NCBI RefSeq assembly: GCF_027580225.2
Contig: NC_073346.2
Coordinates: forward strand, 10,566,001 to 10,630,000
DNA length: 64,000 nucleotides
Reading direction: 5' to 3'
Source: Misgurnus anguillicaudatus
Taxonomy: Eukaryota > Chordata > Actinopteri > Cypriniformes > Cobitidae
Shown: piece by piece, positions 25,201 to 36,817 of the stretch
Position numbering within the stretch: the stretch's first letter is position 1
Layout of the letters: each line of letters starts with the position of its first letter
Made by a program: the position numbers and the translations under genes
Notes under the pieces: model-generated
Databases searched by the model: none
What the model was told of the DNA's origin: nothing
The model's input: the letters and a program-made list of their open reading frames with translations, nothing else

Positions 25201-28200
25201 CGCATTTTAGATGTACCTGCAGCATTCCACAGTCACAAGATGGATCCCATTTTATCCAAAGTGAAAGAGAATATAGGCTCATTGCAGGCACATAATTTGG
25301 AGACAGAATTGTTTTCAACAGTGACAGGTGTTAGTTTGTGTTCCTCCGATTTTATTACTGGTGAATACTGGGCAAAGAATATCAGAGAGACAGTTGAATT
25401 TGAACAATCTTTAAGGTCTGCAGCTAAAAACAAAAGGAGTGTGATATTTGTTGAAATTGGTCCAAGAAGATCTTTGCAGAGGTACATCACTGAGACTCTG
25501 GGAAATGACTTCACTGTGATTCCCTCAGTGCAGCCTGATAAAGATCATGAGACCATGCTTGCTGTTGTTTCCAAACTGTTTGAGCTTGGGGTCAAAGTAG
25601 ACTGGGAAGCGTTCTACAAAGGTTTTGAGACTGAACCAATTTCCTACCCACGTTACCAGTTTGATGATGTGAAGAGAGATGTGTTTTCCTCCGAATTCCA
25701 GTTGGTTGGTCCTACAAGCAACCACCCAGTAATTACACAACACAGTACAGACAGTTCTGTGTTTAGCTGTGATCTGTCATCTGACTCGGTAGCCTTCCTG
25801 CAAGACCACAAACATAATGGTGTTGCCATCCTCCCAGGGGCGTTTTATGCTGAGTTGGGCCTAGCAGCTTTCATGGAATATGCAAAGCCCAAGGTCCCAC
25901 TTAGTTCTCTGCAGCTCAGCATAACATTCCAAAACCCATTTGTATTTACTCAGAATGCTCCAGACTTGAAAGTACAACTGGATCCATCAGACAATTTACC
26001 AGAGAACATGTGCAATTTCAAAATACAGTCTACTTCTGCAGTCTATGCATCAGGCACAGTAGAGGTAAAACCAAACAGAGTACCTGAAGAACAATTCATT
26101 TCCTTGGACACAGTCTTCAAAAGATGCACAATGATGATGAGTTCTGAACAAATATACAAGAATCTTAGTCATGTTGGTTTTGACTATAGCTCTGTCTTCA
26201 GAAATAAGACAGATGTTTATTGTGGGGAAGAATTTAAAGAGTGTTTATCTGTTTTGAAGATTCCGATGGAGTTGTTGCCCCAGCTACATGACTATCACCT
26301 TCATCCTGTGGTCTTGGATTACATGCTGCAGCTTTCTATAGGAACTGTATTACAAAGGCTCTCATCAAGACCTCAATTTCCTGCAAAAATAGGTAGCTTG
26401 ACTGTTTATGAACCACTGCAAGAGAAGATGTTTGTGTATTTGAAAGCAGTACACATGGAAGAAGATGGTTTTGAAATTTGTGGCTGTTTAACCAACAAAC
26501 AGGGAAAGGTTTTGGTTGAGCTCAGGCATGTGCGAATCAGAATGCTAGGTAGTCACTATCGGGTAGTTGAAGAATACTTCTACCACAACAGCTTCACTAT
26601 CATCTCTGAAGAAGCCACGTTGAATACATCAATCAAGGCACTGGTCTTTACTGATGAAGTAGGATTTTTTAAAGGTTTGCAACAGTACTTGCACCCAGCT
26701 TCTAAATATATAAGTTCATCACAAAACAAAACACTCCTAGAATGTGGACTTGAACCTGTTTTGTCAAAACTGAACATTTCAAGTATAAAGAAAAACTTCC
26801 AGGATATTTTGTTCATGTGGGGTGATGCAGACCTAACCTCTTGCAAATCAGAGATTATCTTGGACAGCATGGCAGCATGTTGTGAGATTTTCAGAAGGAT
26901 CACTGCATATCTTAAAGCAATTCATTTCCCAGGCGATATTAAAGTAATAACCTATAGGTGCTCTGAGAGCTTAGTGGACTACATCAATCCTGGGTTTGTT
27001 CTGTCGGGCATGATAAGAGCATGTGTAGCTGAGCTGCCAGAACATTCCTTTCAGCTGATTGACATGGGCTCTGTCTCCTCAAAAGACATCAGAGCATTGG
27101 TTCAGGTCCTTAGTTCATACCCTTGTACCAAATTTCCAGAGCTGGTGGTACATGATGGTAAGATTCTGAAACCTGAAATCACCCGCACACCATTGCCAAA
27201 CATGGAAAGCTCTAAACAAAGCATTCATATGTCGAATAATGAAACCAGTTTCTTGCAAACATCTGATCCATATGAAGTTACAAATATATCAGCTTCTCGA
27301 GTTAATAATAATTCCATTGAACCAATATCTGAAAAAAATATTGAGGTTCATCTCAGTAAAATCTGTGTTCATTCATCAGATTACTTTCCAGTCAGCACCT
27401 CTGACTTCACTTATGGCCACACAATGTATTGGAACAAGCACACAACTCAAAAACATAAGCTTTTAGCTTTAGATTTCAGTGGGGTTGTTACAGCTGTGGG
27501 AAAAGATGTCAGGAAACTGAAGGTTGGTGACAATATTGTGTGTTGTTATCCTGTGGCTGCAAGTTCCAAAGTAGTTCTCCCAGCAGCTGTTTGCTGTAAA
27601 GCAAAAAAGCTTTCATTCCTGAAAGACGTGCCTTGTGTCTCTTATATGGTACTGGCTTGGGAGATCCTGCATGAGTCTTTACCCAAAGCTAAACAATGGA
27701 AACTGGGAATTTTCTCAACTGTTCCTGACTCATCTCTGATAAAGGTGTTAACAGCTACTGCACACAGATCAGGTTGGAATGTCAAAGTAAGCACACAGGC
27801 AGATCAGCTTGAACATGATTTCAACAAGGTTGATGTAGCCGTCCTACTTCCTCCATATAATAAAGAGATAATTGAAACAGTTAACAATGTCGCTGTCATC
27901 AAAGATGTTGTACTTGTCTGTGACAACCAACCAAATCTACCAGTAGATCCAAAAACTTTTGGAGGTTCAAATAAAGTCCACATTCATTATCTCTACATGT
28001 CTCAAATAATGCAGCAATGCTCTTTGGAGGTACAGATGCCACAAATCTACCACTGGCTGAAATCTTTGCATTTGGACAGAAAGTCTTTGGCTTTGGACAT
28101 AACAACACTTCAAAGAGTAAAATCTCATGACATTGATCTTTTTTCTGTGAAAGAATCTGAATCATATTTTACACACCAGATTCTGCCCATTATAACACTG

Positions 28201-29349
28201 AATGATGCTAAGAACCAACTGTCAGACATTCCAGTGATGCCCAAACAAAGTCTTTTCCAGAAAGGATCTGTCTATATTGTCACAGGTGGTCTTACAGGGC
28301 TAGGATTAGAGACAGCGAAGTTCATTGCCAAGAAAGGAGGAAACATTGCAATTTTTTCTAGGAGTAAACCAAATACTCAGCTTCAGCAAGAAATACAAAA
28401 TGTCAGTGATTGTTATGATTCTGTCATCAAGTGTCTACAGTGTGATGTTTCCCTATCAGAGCAAGTTCAACAGGCAATTGTTGACATTGGAAAACTATTT
28501 CCATCCAGTCCCATCAAAGGGGTGTTTCACAGTGCGGTTGTCCTGCATGATGCGCTGATTGAACGTCTTGACAAATCTCTTTATGAAAAAGTCATGAGGC
28601 CAAAAGTAAACGGAGTGATTAACCTTCACCGTGCTACAATACAGTGCAATCTGGATTACTTTGTGTGCTATTCCTCTATTGCTGCCTTCATTGGGAGTGC
28701 CTCACAAACTAATTATGCAGCAGCTAATACATTCATGGACGCTTTCTGTCAGTATCGCAGAAACATTGGGCTTTCTGGACAGTCCATTAATTGGGGGGCT
28801 TTGAATCTTGGTCTTTTGTTAAACAAAGTCCATCTTCAAAGATTTCTGCAGGAAAAGGGAATCATGCTTTTGGAGATTCCAGAAATCCATGAAAGTCTTG
28901 AGCAGTGCCTCTTGATCAACAAACCTCAACAGGTTGTATGCAAATTCGATTTCAAAAACTACCAGAATAACGTCCTCAATCAAAACAAGTCATTGAATGC
29001 ACGCTTGTCCAGACTAGTAGAGGAAGAGGTGATCAAGGCCAGAATGACATTATCCAGATCTGAGCGCACCATCAAATCACCACGTGAATATATGATGTCA
29101 ATGATTAGTGAAACGAATGGTGTTGAGATGGATGAGCTGAATGATGATGTTCATCTTTTTGATTTAGGCATTGACTCAATGTTAGCCTTGACTCTGCAGA
29201 ATCGTATCTTCAATGATAGAGGTGTGAATGTCCCTCTAGTGACTCTGCTGGATCCAAACAGCACACTAGAAACTCTCACTAAAATCCTGGAGGGGAATTC
29301 TGTAGGAGACTATAAGAGCACAGATGAAAGCCTATCCACATACCTTTAA
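16279..29349 (+). CDS. Type I animal polyketide synthase, KS-AT-DH-(ER)-KR-ACP, with one frame break
   Basis: FAS-like iterative megasynthase, expected in the cytosol, condensing malonyl-type units; relatives are the fish PKS linked to otolith formation and avian and sea-urchin pigment PKSs. Exons read 16279-16336, 16426-16579, 17083-17243, 20635-20841, 23552-23733, 23819-29349; all junctions are GT-AG and keep frame. About 2,100 residues. KS: DCACSSS with Cys about 177, His about 312 (ETHGTGTP) and 353 (GNIGHTE). AT: GHSIGE serine at 24907, [19 protein letters not shown] and DYMLQ. ER-like part (27440-28150) lacks the glycine-rich nucleotide loop. [10 protein letters not shown], tyrosine codon 28714 in NYAAAN. 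ACP: LGIDSM, serine codon 29176. No thioesterase. At about 24680-24684, between GNGVT and CRHLLNNE, the frame shifts (net -1 mod 3) with a TAA at 24695. Start at 16279 gives [19 protein letters not shown], the normal KS beginning; a second ATG follows directly. Confidence 0.92.
16871..17036 (+). repeat. ACACTGTAAAAA MITE in PKS intron 2
   Basis: Starts ACACTGTAAAAAGTG and carries TTCAACCTAC and AAGTTGAAATTG words shared in inverse orientation with 15567-15724. It fills much of the short intron 16580-17082. Confidence 0.45.
17787..18240 (-). mobile_element. LINE 3'-end fragment in PKS intron 3
   Basis: On the minus strand this reads as the end of an L2-type ORF (PQDFGIP ... SLKAY-like words, frames broken), a 3' UTR ending GGCGCTATAAAAATAAAGTG, and a (TTA)n tail at 17787-17810. 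The ORF end and short-repeat tail match the layout of the larger LINE at 61352-64000. Confidence 0.6.
18436..18729. repeat. Palindromic AACACA/TGTGTT repeat block
   Basis: More than ten AACACA and TGTGTT words alternate over about 290 bp, giving several nested hairpins such as GGACAACACACTAGG ... TGTGTTGTCC. Similar in style to the AACCCA/TGGGTT element at 46685. Probably a palindromic MITE. Confidence 0.6.
19393..19932. mobile_element. 540-bp PIF-Harbinger-type MITE
   Basis: Perfect inverted ends of at least 26 bp beginning AGGGCGATTTATAGTCGTGC, with TTA duplicated at 19390-19392 and 19933-19935, the typical Harbinger target. Subterminal TACGGCGTAG words repeat. It lies in PKS intron 3. Confidence 0.85.
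20150..20330 (-). pseudogene. Possible gag-like retroelement fragment
   Basis: The minus strand reads [21 protein letters not shown] followed by a short [13 protein letters not shown] segment, resembling gag-type or related retroelement ORFs common in fish genomes. It is short, without flanking repeats, and the assignment is uncertain. Confidence 0.25.
22000..22065 (-). repeat. tRNA-derived SINE head (A and B boxes)
   Basis: On the minus strand an A-box-like ACTCAGTGGTACACGCGG is followed about 35 bp later by a B-box-like GTTCGAATCCCAGC. No acceptor stem could be paired, so it is a SINE promoter head and not a tRNA gene. Confidence 0.5.
22256..22322 (-). repeat. Second tRNA-like SINE head
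   Basis: Minus strand: CTTAGTGGTGCACGTTG then GGGTTTGAAACCCATGGG, the same layout as the unit at 22000-22065 and about 260 bp away. The B box is slightly degenerate. Confidence 0.45.
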
Positions 29350-29547
29350 TGATTATTCATCCAAAGGTGTTTCTCTTTCCTTCATTTTATTGCTTAAACA
29401 AATAATTTAGCTTTTTTAATTGTCTTATTTTATCTTGACGTACCATAAAGTCTATTGTTTCTGGATGGCACCTACCTATAATACTGCAACTTTTATAGCA
29501 GGTCATGTGATTAGAATATCATCCAAACCAATGCTCTTAAACATATG

Positions 29548-30688
29548 GGGCCCAATTTTAACGATCTAAGCACGTTCTAAAGCACGGCACACAGTCTAAA
29601 AGGGTTGTTCCTATACTCGTAATGAGTAATGGGTGTGTTTTGGGCATAATGTGAAATAAACCAACAAGAGTCTCATCTCTCATCCCCATTAAAAGCCAGC
29701 TGCGCTTGCACCATGACTATTCCCTATTCAGATTGCAGAATTTGTAAACTGCAAACTAAGTGGAGAAAGAAGTTTAAGATTAATGTTAAAAATTGCGTTT
29801 TTATTTGTATTGAATTTATTAAAGGTATTATAAGTATTAAAACCTTTAAAATGTGGTTTCTTTCAGTCTTGGAAGTAAAATGGATGAATGGATAACATAC
29901 ATGATGAATGTAAACTCAAAGAATAATTTACTAATATGCAAGAAAAGGCTTGTAGTCTAAAAATACTTTATTTGTAACAAACAGGAGATAAAGAATTTAC
30001 AAACGTGTGAAGAGCCCTTAGCACTCGGACAGCGCCGTGAGTGTTTTAAAAAGCATTACTTAAAAAAGGTTCTCATCTCATCATATCCACAGGTACAAAG
30101 TCATCATATAAATCCATGGGGTAGCATTTAAAAAAACCTTTGAAAATAGATGCAATATTTGCATTTGTTTTAAAGCAAAACATTAAATTAATTACCAGGC
30201 TACAGGTGAAGCAGCTCTTTACGCCTTCTAACGTCTCGTAATTAATTGTCATTTATGTCCAATTTATGAGACTCAATAATATTTTGAATTCTTTATTTTT
30301 ATATTTAAAAACTTTTGTGTGCTGTAAATTTGTGTAATAAGCAAATGTGCTTTGTCGTCTCGTATATAAGCTCATGTTAACGCACTCTTTAAATAACAAC
30401 AGTATTGAGCCATTGACTTTAGACCAGGTTTTAGTTAGTCAATGGTGTAGTATATTTTAGTTGCCTCAAAATAGCAACGCGCCAACAATGTGCCTGAACA
30501 CACCTTGTTTTCAGACCAGAACGCCCATGAGCGAACAAATGGGCGCAAATGCATTTGCTATATAAACAATGTGATGCTGCACGTGAAAATGATAACTGCC
30601 CTGCGCTGAAACTAGCAAAAAAAACACAAACAATAAAAACCTCTTGACGCTCATTACGCTGCACTGCGCCAGATGTATGATAAGGCCT
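29548..30688. mobile_element. PIF-Harbinger relic
   Basis: Left end GGGCCCAATTTTAACGATC closely matches the left end of the Harbinger at 54870 (GGGCCCTATTTTAACGATC). The right end TGCGCCAGATGTATGATAAGGCC is a decayed form of the inverted terminus. Interior words such as TAAACCAAC, CGCCCATGAGCG and ATGGGCGCAAATG are Harbinger-like. No transposase or SANT frame survives. Confidence 0.6.
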
Positions 30689-32787
30689 TTAGACTGCAGA
30701 CTTGCTGTTTTCTTCTTCAGTTTTTCCTTTAGATCTACTTAATTATAATCTTTGTTTTTTTTTTGTTCTTGTGCTGAGATTGCACCAGGTATAAACTAAA
30801 TATATATATGTATTCAAGTGCATACTGATCAGATCAATTTTAAAATAGCTTTCTGTGTCTATGTTTAATATAGTTGATTGTATGTAGTGCTTTCTTGATG
30901 ATTGAATTGTAACGTTAGCTTTTATCTGGCTATGAAGCTTGTAAACTTTTAAAATTTTAAGTTAATATCACAGGTAACAGCACAGATTTAATGAAACCAA
31001 TTCAAGTGTTGAAATCTTTTAAGTAAAAGTATTTCTAAGAATTGTATTTACGTGTTTCAGTATGTTAAGTCTCACTTAAATGCTTGATTTTGATAAATTC
31101 TAGAATTTCTGTATAATTAACAGACCTAATCAACAGCTTTATACATAACTGTTCTAATTTGGTATCACTCTGTGGTACATCATCTTACATAGTAACATAA
31201 GCTCTCAATATCAACTTAATGAGACTAATTTTTTGTGCATTTATTTGTTAAATAGCCATGAAAGAAATAAGAAAATATAGTTATATCACTGTACATCACT
31301 CACTACACAGAGTGTTACATGAACTGGAAGATATATGTATATACTAACTTAGATATCTTTAAAATTGCTTGCCAAACTCACAATAAAACTATATATTTAA
31401 ACATATATTTTACAACATTTTAACAATTGTTACCAATGTTTTGAATACAAATACAATTGTTTGTTTATCTTTTTTATGACAATTAAATAAATTTTCAGAG
31501 GTTTAGAGTACTCAAGCATTTTTTTACTTCATTACATTTTTTAAGTATCTGTATTTTATAATGGTATTTACTGCAATACATTCCTTTTACTTCAATACAT
31601 GTTAAAGCATAATATCATACCTTGTATTTAACTACATTTCAAATTAAATATCTTTTAATACTTAATTAATTAAGTAAAAGTTTATATACTGTAAAATTAT
31701 ATAAGATATAGTACCGGTGCTACATTTTGAGTTAATTTAACTTTTAGTTGACAACATTTTTGAATTAACTAATATTTTTAAGTTGAATAAACTGAACATT
31801 TTAAGGCAGCTTGAACACATAATTTAACAAATCTTTGTAAAAGTGTATTAAAGTGTTCATATAAACAAGTGTTTTAGCCAAGAATGTAGTGAAGTAAAGG
31901 TTTACAAAGAAAAACACACTAAAAAGTACAAATATTTAGTAAAAAATATACCTAAGTATTTCATACCTGGAAATCGTTCACACAAAAATGAAAATTAGCC
32001 CAAAATTTACTCACCTTAATGTTATCCTATGTGTATGTGACATCCTTTTTTCAGCTGATCATATTTAGAGTTATATTATTCTGGCTCTTCCCAGCTTTAA
32101 TGGCACTGGATCACCTCAAAAACAGCAATTCATAAAATCCAGCCAATATGATAATACAATGGCAGCTAGGGTACGTTTCACGTACAACAGAACATAAATG
32201 TGGTTTGTGTTGTTGCAATGGCTAATTATAAACATTATATTAAAGCAAATATTTAAATAAGATGTATTTTGAAACCCAATGCTTTTTTCACATGCAATAC
32301 ACAAAGTAATGATCCTATAGCACTTAAAGTGGTTCCCTTATGGTTATGAGCCAGTAAACCACTATTCAGCACCATTTTTCAGGAAGCAAGTGAGAAGTTG
32401 TTCTCACAACAATTTAATATAACCATTATTTTTAATATTTTACAACCTAAGCATGAATATAAAATGTCTTAATTTTGGTAATAAATACATAAGAGCACTG
32501 GTGTGGTGCACGGTATATGCGTATACCCACTTCTTTATCAGTCAGCATTGTGTATATTCACTTAATTCGCATTATTTAGTAATCCTGCATTGCCCAAAAT
32601 CATGACAGTCTAGCACATAAGTAGCAATCAAGTTATGATGCTCAAATAATAAGTCTTGGTTCAAGTAACATAAAAAAATATGAGTCAATGCTTAAACTTT
32701 GAATTGACTAAATTTGCTTTAGTCTTTGACAGATTAAAACATTTTAGTTGAATGAACTATAAAACTGGTTGAGCAAACATACTTTTA
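30689..32787. other. Intergenic, no gene seen; hAT-like remnant about 31495-31970
   Basis: A+T-rich. At 31495-31970 the pattern AGTACTCAAGC ... TTTACTTCAATACA ... AAGTATTTCATACCTGG resembles worn ends of the hAT group with AAGTACTTAAGTA termini, and 31985-32060 looks like an end of another fish DNA repeat. No coding evidence. Confidence 0.35.
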
Positions 32788-33026
32788 GGGGCAGTTTCCG
32801 GGACAGGGTTTAGATTAGTCTAGGGCTAGGTCCTAATTATATTAGGACATTTAAGTTGTTTTTACAAATATACCTTACAAAAACAATACCGGTGTGCATC
32901 TTGACACAAAGGAATGGCACTTGATATATGTTAAGATATGTCAGTGCAAGATGTTTGTTAATTAAGACAGTTCAAACAGGCATTTTAGTCTGGTACTAGG
33001 ATAAGCCCTGTCCGAGAAACCACCCC
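32788..33026. mobile_element. 239-bp Harbinger-type MITE (GGGGCAGTTTCCGGGACAG ends)
   Basis: Ends GGGGCAGTTTCCGGGACAGG and inverted GGGGTGGTTTCTCGGACAGG, with TTA at 32785-32787 and 33027-33029. A sister copy lies at 38251-38490 with CTA duplications. Inserted inside an older MITE (about 32660-33178). Confidence 0.85.
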
Positions 33027-33247
33027 TTAAAGTTTGAGTCAAGTTTAGGGGAAAAAAATCTCTCAACACAAAAGACGAAAATTGAATGAAGATAAAATAC
33101 TAGTTAGTAAACTAGTTGCTAAATAATATTTAGTTAAAGGTACTTTAATGATTTCTGACTTAATTTTTTTACAGTGTAGTAGCCACGTTTCAAGCTCATA
33201 ATCCATACTACAGTTGATTAATACAGCATGATCGCACAAGAAATCAT

Positions 33248-33389
33248 ACATATTTTACGAGTTGGCTAATTTGTAGCAATTCGAACCCCGCATGTAACCC
33301 CAACGTCACAGGGGTCAAGGCAAATCGTACCAAAACTTACGAATGTGGTCGTATTAATTAATACGAATTAGCCAACTCATATAATATGT
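33248..33389. repeat. Short inverted-repeat element
   Basis: ACATATTTTACGAGTTGGC at the left is mirrored by GCCAACTCATATAATATGT at the right. The centre holds AACCCCAACGTCACAGGGG. Non-coding, probably a MITE. Confidence 0.55.
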
Positions 33390-33816
33390 AAGAATTCTCA
33401 TTGGTTAATGTCTTTTGAAGGAAAACTATACATTTGGGTTCTGTCTACCTCATTCATGACACTTTGCTTACCATGAAAATCAAATAATTTTGACTTATTC
33501 TATAGACTTAGTTTTACGGTGGCTCTGAACCACATGTAATGAAAAATAAAAAATACCTATCTTGTTGTTATGATCCCAGATGGCGTTTTAGGGGTAAGGA
33601 TGGGATATGAAATGATTAAAGTTTTATGTTGGTGCGTATATGGGAGCCAACGACAAAGACAACAAAAATAGTGGGCAAAACTATGGAATTTATTTATATA
33701 CAAAAGGTGTTCAGTGGTGTGACAAGGTGTTAAAGGTGATAATATTTACAATATTTACAAAAAAACAAATAACAAAGAGACAAAGTGGAAAGGGGTACGA
33801 GCGGTGCCAAAACAAA

Positions 33817-33935
<119 letters not shown>

Positions 33936-35159
33936 TATTTAAATTACGTTAATTAAGACATACATGTTTTGTATTTTTCATTTTGTCACAATTTCACAAA
34001 AGGCTTATAATTAGGAAATATCCACAACAAACTAAGCTTATATTCTTTATATATGTATGTATGTATTTTTAAGTTGAAAACATTGTAAAAAATATATTTT
34101 TATAATTTTTCCTAAAAAAGCCTACAGAAAAATGGTGTTAAAACCCGCGCGGAGCGAAGTCTGAGTCAAATAGTGTCAAGCCGGTCGTTAGTACGAATTC
34201 AGTACTATTTGATCTTACAGAAATTATATTATACCAAATATAATACCCAAACCCAAGTGAAGTTTAAAGTTTGAGGACTTGACAAAGTACGCTATCATCA
34301 TGTACACAGACTCAAAACACCAAGGAAGAACCTTATTAGAACGAAAAAACATATTAGACTACATAACAGACTGCTCGGTCACCATATGAATATCTTCTTT
34401 GTTTAGTTTGACATGTTTTTGTCAAAGACAACCAAATTTAGTCTACCTGCTCCGGTGAAAGCCTGTTCTTCTGAATACAATAATGCCGGGCTGCGGAGAA
34501 AACTCTGCTCCGCTGTGGTTATCCGGTAAAAACAACGGATCTAACAAGAATGTCTGAATTTCACATTATTTTACAAATAACGTAAACTGGCTCGATACCT
34601 TATTGCTGACTGTGCAAAGTTACGAGCTTAATTTAACAACACAAAGACGCGGGTATTTTACTTTTAAACACGCCATGTGCAGTTATCCGGTTCATTTTCG
34701 AAAGAGCACCACATATAATAAATGTTCTCCGTTTCATTTCGTTCTCTGTGTCTGTCTTGTTATTAACAACATAAAGTAGACTATATAGCAGGAAGCTTAC
34801 AAACCTCTTATGATGCACTGATGCGGGCGGCGGCGAAGCACGTCTAAATAACACGTGAGCCGGTGGCCAAAAACGGATAACCCCAGTTACTAAATACTTA
34901 AATTCGTCTGCAATCTGAATTGCCAAACAATCAGAAACACATACTTATAAATGTACATGTATATTTTACATTAAAGTCTGTAAAAGACAGTATAGATGAA
35001 GTAGAAAAGCATTAAATAAGTTGTAACTCTTCAGTGGCACATTAAAAACAAACATTCGAATAGCATTTTTTTAAATTCGAATTATTATTGCAGATCGAAT
35101 ATTCGAAAATTCGAAAAGATGAGGAAGATGACAGAGAGTTTTTGTACCGTAACAGCAGA

Positions 35160-36533
35160 AGAGCAATTTTTATATTGTATATATATATAGTAATTAGTTA
35201 CATTACAATATTACTGTCTCTGAACTGTAATGAGTTACACTACTTTTGCGTTACTTTTGAGTTACTTTCATCAAAAGAACAGAAGTATGACTAGGCATTA
35301 TAAAATGTTAAAATGTAGTTTGTTGCTGCTTATAAATCTAGAAGTTATGTGTTGGCCCTCGAGCTTTGAATAGGCAAAGTGAAGACTTATGGCAAAATAC
35401 AGTAACAATTACTGTCATAATCATAAACATAGACAAATGATCTGGTAAAAGAGCCCACTATAATGCAACCTATAGCCTAATAACATGGTAAGACACGCAA
35501 CCTCTTTTCATTTCTATTCTTTTGATCACTTTTAATTCAGATTCACAGCACAAACCTGGCATGCACTGGGTTGACACAACTTATCAAAAAGTCCTATTGG
35601 AGGATCAGGCCTCAAGGAATACAGCTCATTTCAGTCCAATAGGATTACATGTAGGCTAACCTATCATTGCTTAATAAAACAGACAAACAGAGGAACACTG
35701 CTTTTTGCCAAACAATGAATATAGGTTCCCATACAAAGGCTGGTAAAAACTTTAAACAGTGATGTTTAAATGTACTATTTAGATAACCATGTTTAAGTCT
35801 TCACTAATGTTATGTTGTAGTTTAGGTTGCTGTTTGTAATAAAACTGTAGATAGCATAGGAATAGCCTAGCAATCTATTATGTACATGGACTGTAATCAT
35901 AGCAAAGCTTACCTTGTCATTGCTGGTGTGATATGGATTTTACTGGCAACATGTAAAAGTCTCTTTACTTCTGAGGTTCAAGCAGCACAGGAGACCGATA
36001 GAAACTTTGTTGCTCTTACTAAGTGCTCTTATTCGCAAAATTATACGTGTGCGGTGCTACCGGACCTGATTGCGACCACTTTAGCTTATAATACAGCCGC
36101 GGACTTCCCAGATTCGGCTCTTTAAGAAACATCTCTATATTTGACGCGCACCGCGTCCAAATCGCATTTCAAATACAAAGTTAAAGAACTTGTTGCATAC
36201 AGCACGTGGAAAAGACATACGCTGCGTTTCAAACCGCCTACCTCCATACTATATAGTAGGCAAAGAGTACGAGAAGCATGCGGTTTGGAACGCAGCCATT
36301 TACACAGCTTTTTCATGTGTGGATGCTGGTCGCGCGCATTGGTCAAAAATAAAAATTTAAAATAACACGGTCTAATTTTGAAATGCATTGTAGTAACGCG
36401 CTCGTTACTAAGACTGTAACGAGTAAAATATTACCAAAATTTTACGAGTAATGCGTTATATTACTGCGTTACAGAAAAAACTAATATATTACTGTAATAT
36501 ATTATATTTTGTAATGCGTTACTCCCAACACTG
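35160..36533. mobile_element. hAT remnant (CAGTGTTGGGAGTAACGC right end)
   Basis: The right terminus, inverted, reads CAGTGTTGGGAGTAACGCAT and is preceded by TACTGTAATATATTA and GTAACG words. Similar GTTACATTAC/GAGTTAC words at 35190-35270 suggest the left arm, but the left tip is missing. A nested MITE-like piece with GTTTCAAACCGCCTAC ... GTTTGGAACGCAG ends lies at about 36225-36300. Confidence 0.5.
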
Positions 36534-36571
36534 TATATATATATATATATGAAGAGTTTGGTTCCAAAACG

Positions 36572-36616
<45 letters not shown>
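36534..36616. repeat. Two TA repeats separated by a duplicated 25-bp unit
   Basis: The unit GAAGAGTTTGGTTCCAAAAC plus GCGAT occurs at 36551 and again at about 36616, each after a TA run. The unit resembles the terminus of the MITE at 6844, so this is a MITE end duplicated by slippage or unequal exchange. Confidence 0.6.
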
Positions 36617-36618
<2 letters not shown>

Positions 36619-36817
36619 GAGTTTGGTTCCAAAACGCGATAAAGCCATTTTTGAAAAAATGAGTTACTGCCAAAATTAGAACGCATATATATATACACTG
36701 AAGGAATTATTCATTGAATTTAATCAATTTTTTTAAGGTAAGTGGTTGCAATCAATTTATTTAAGCTACATTTATTTAAGCTATGTATATATTTGTATAT
36801 ATTTGTATATGTATATT

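Noticed and set aside
16279..29349. Bacterial contamination or recent horizontal transfer as the source of the PKS
   Set aside because: Five spliceosomal introns with fish MITEs inside them, and domain motifs typical of the FAS-like animal PKS family.
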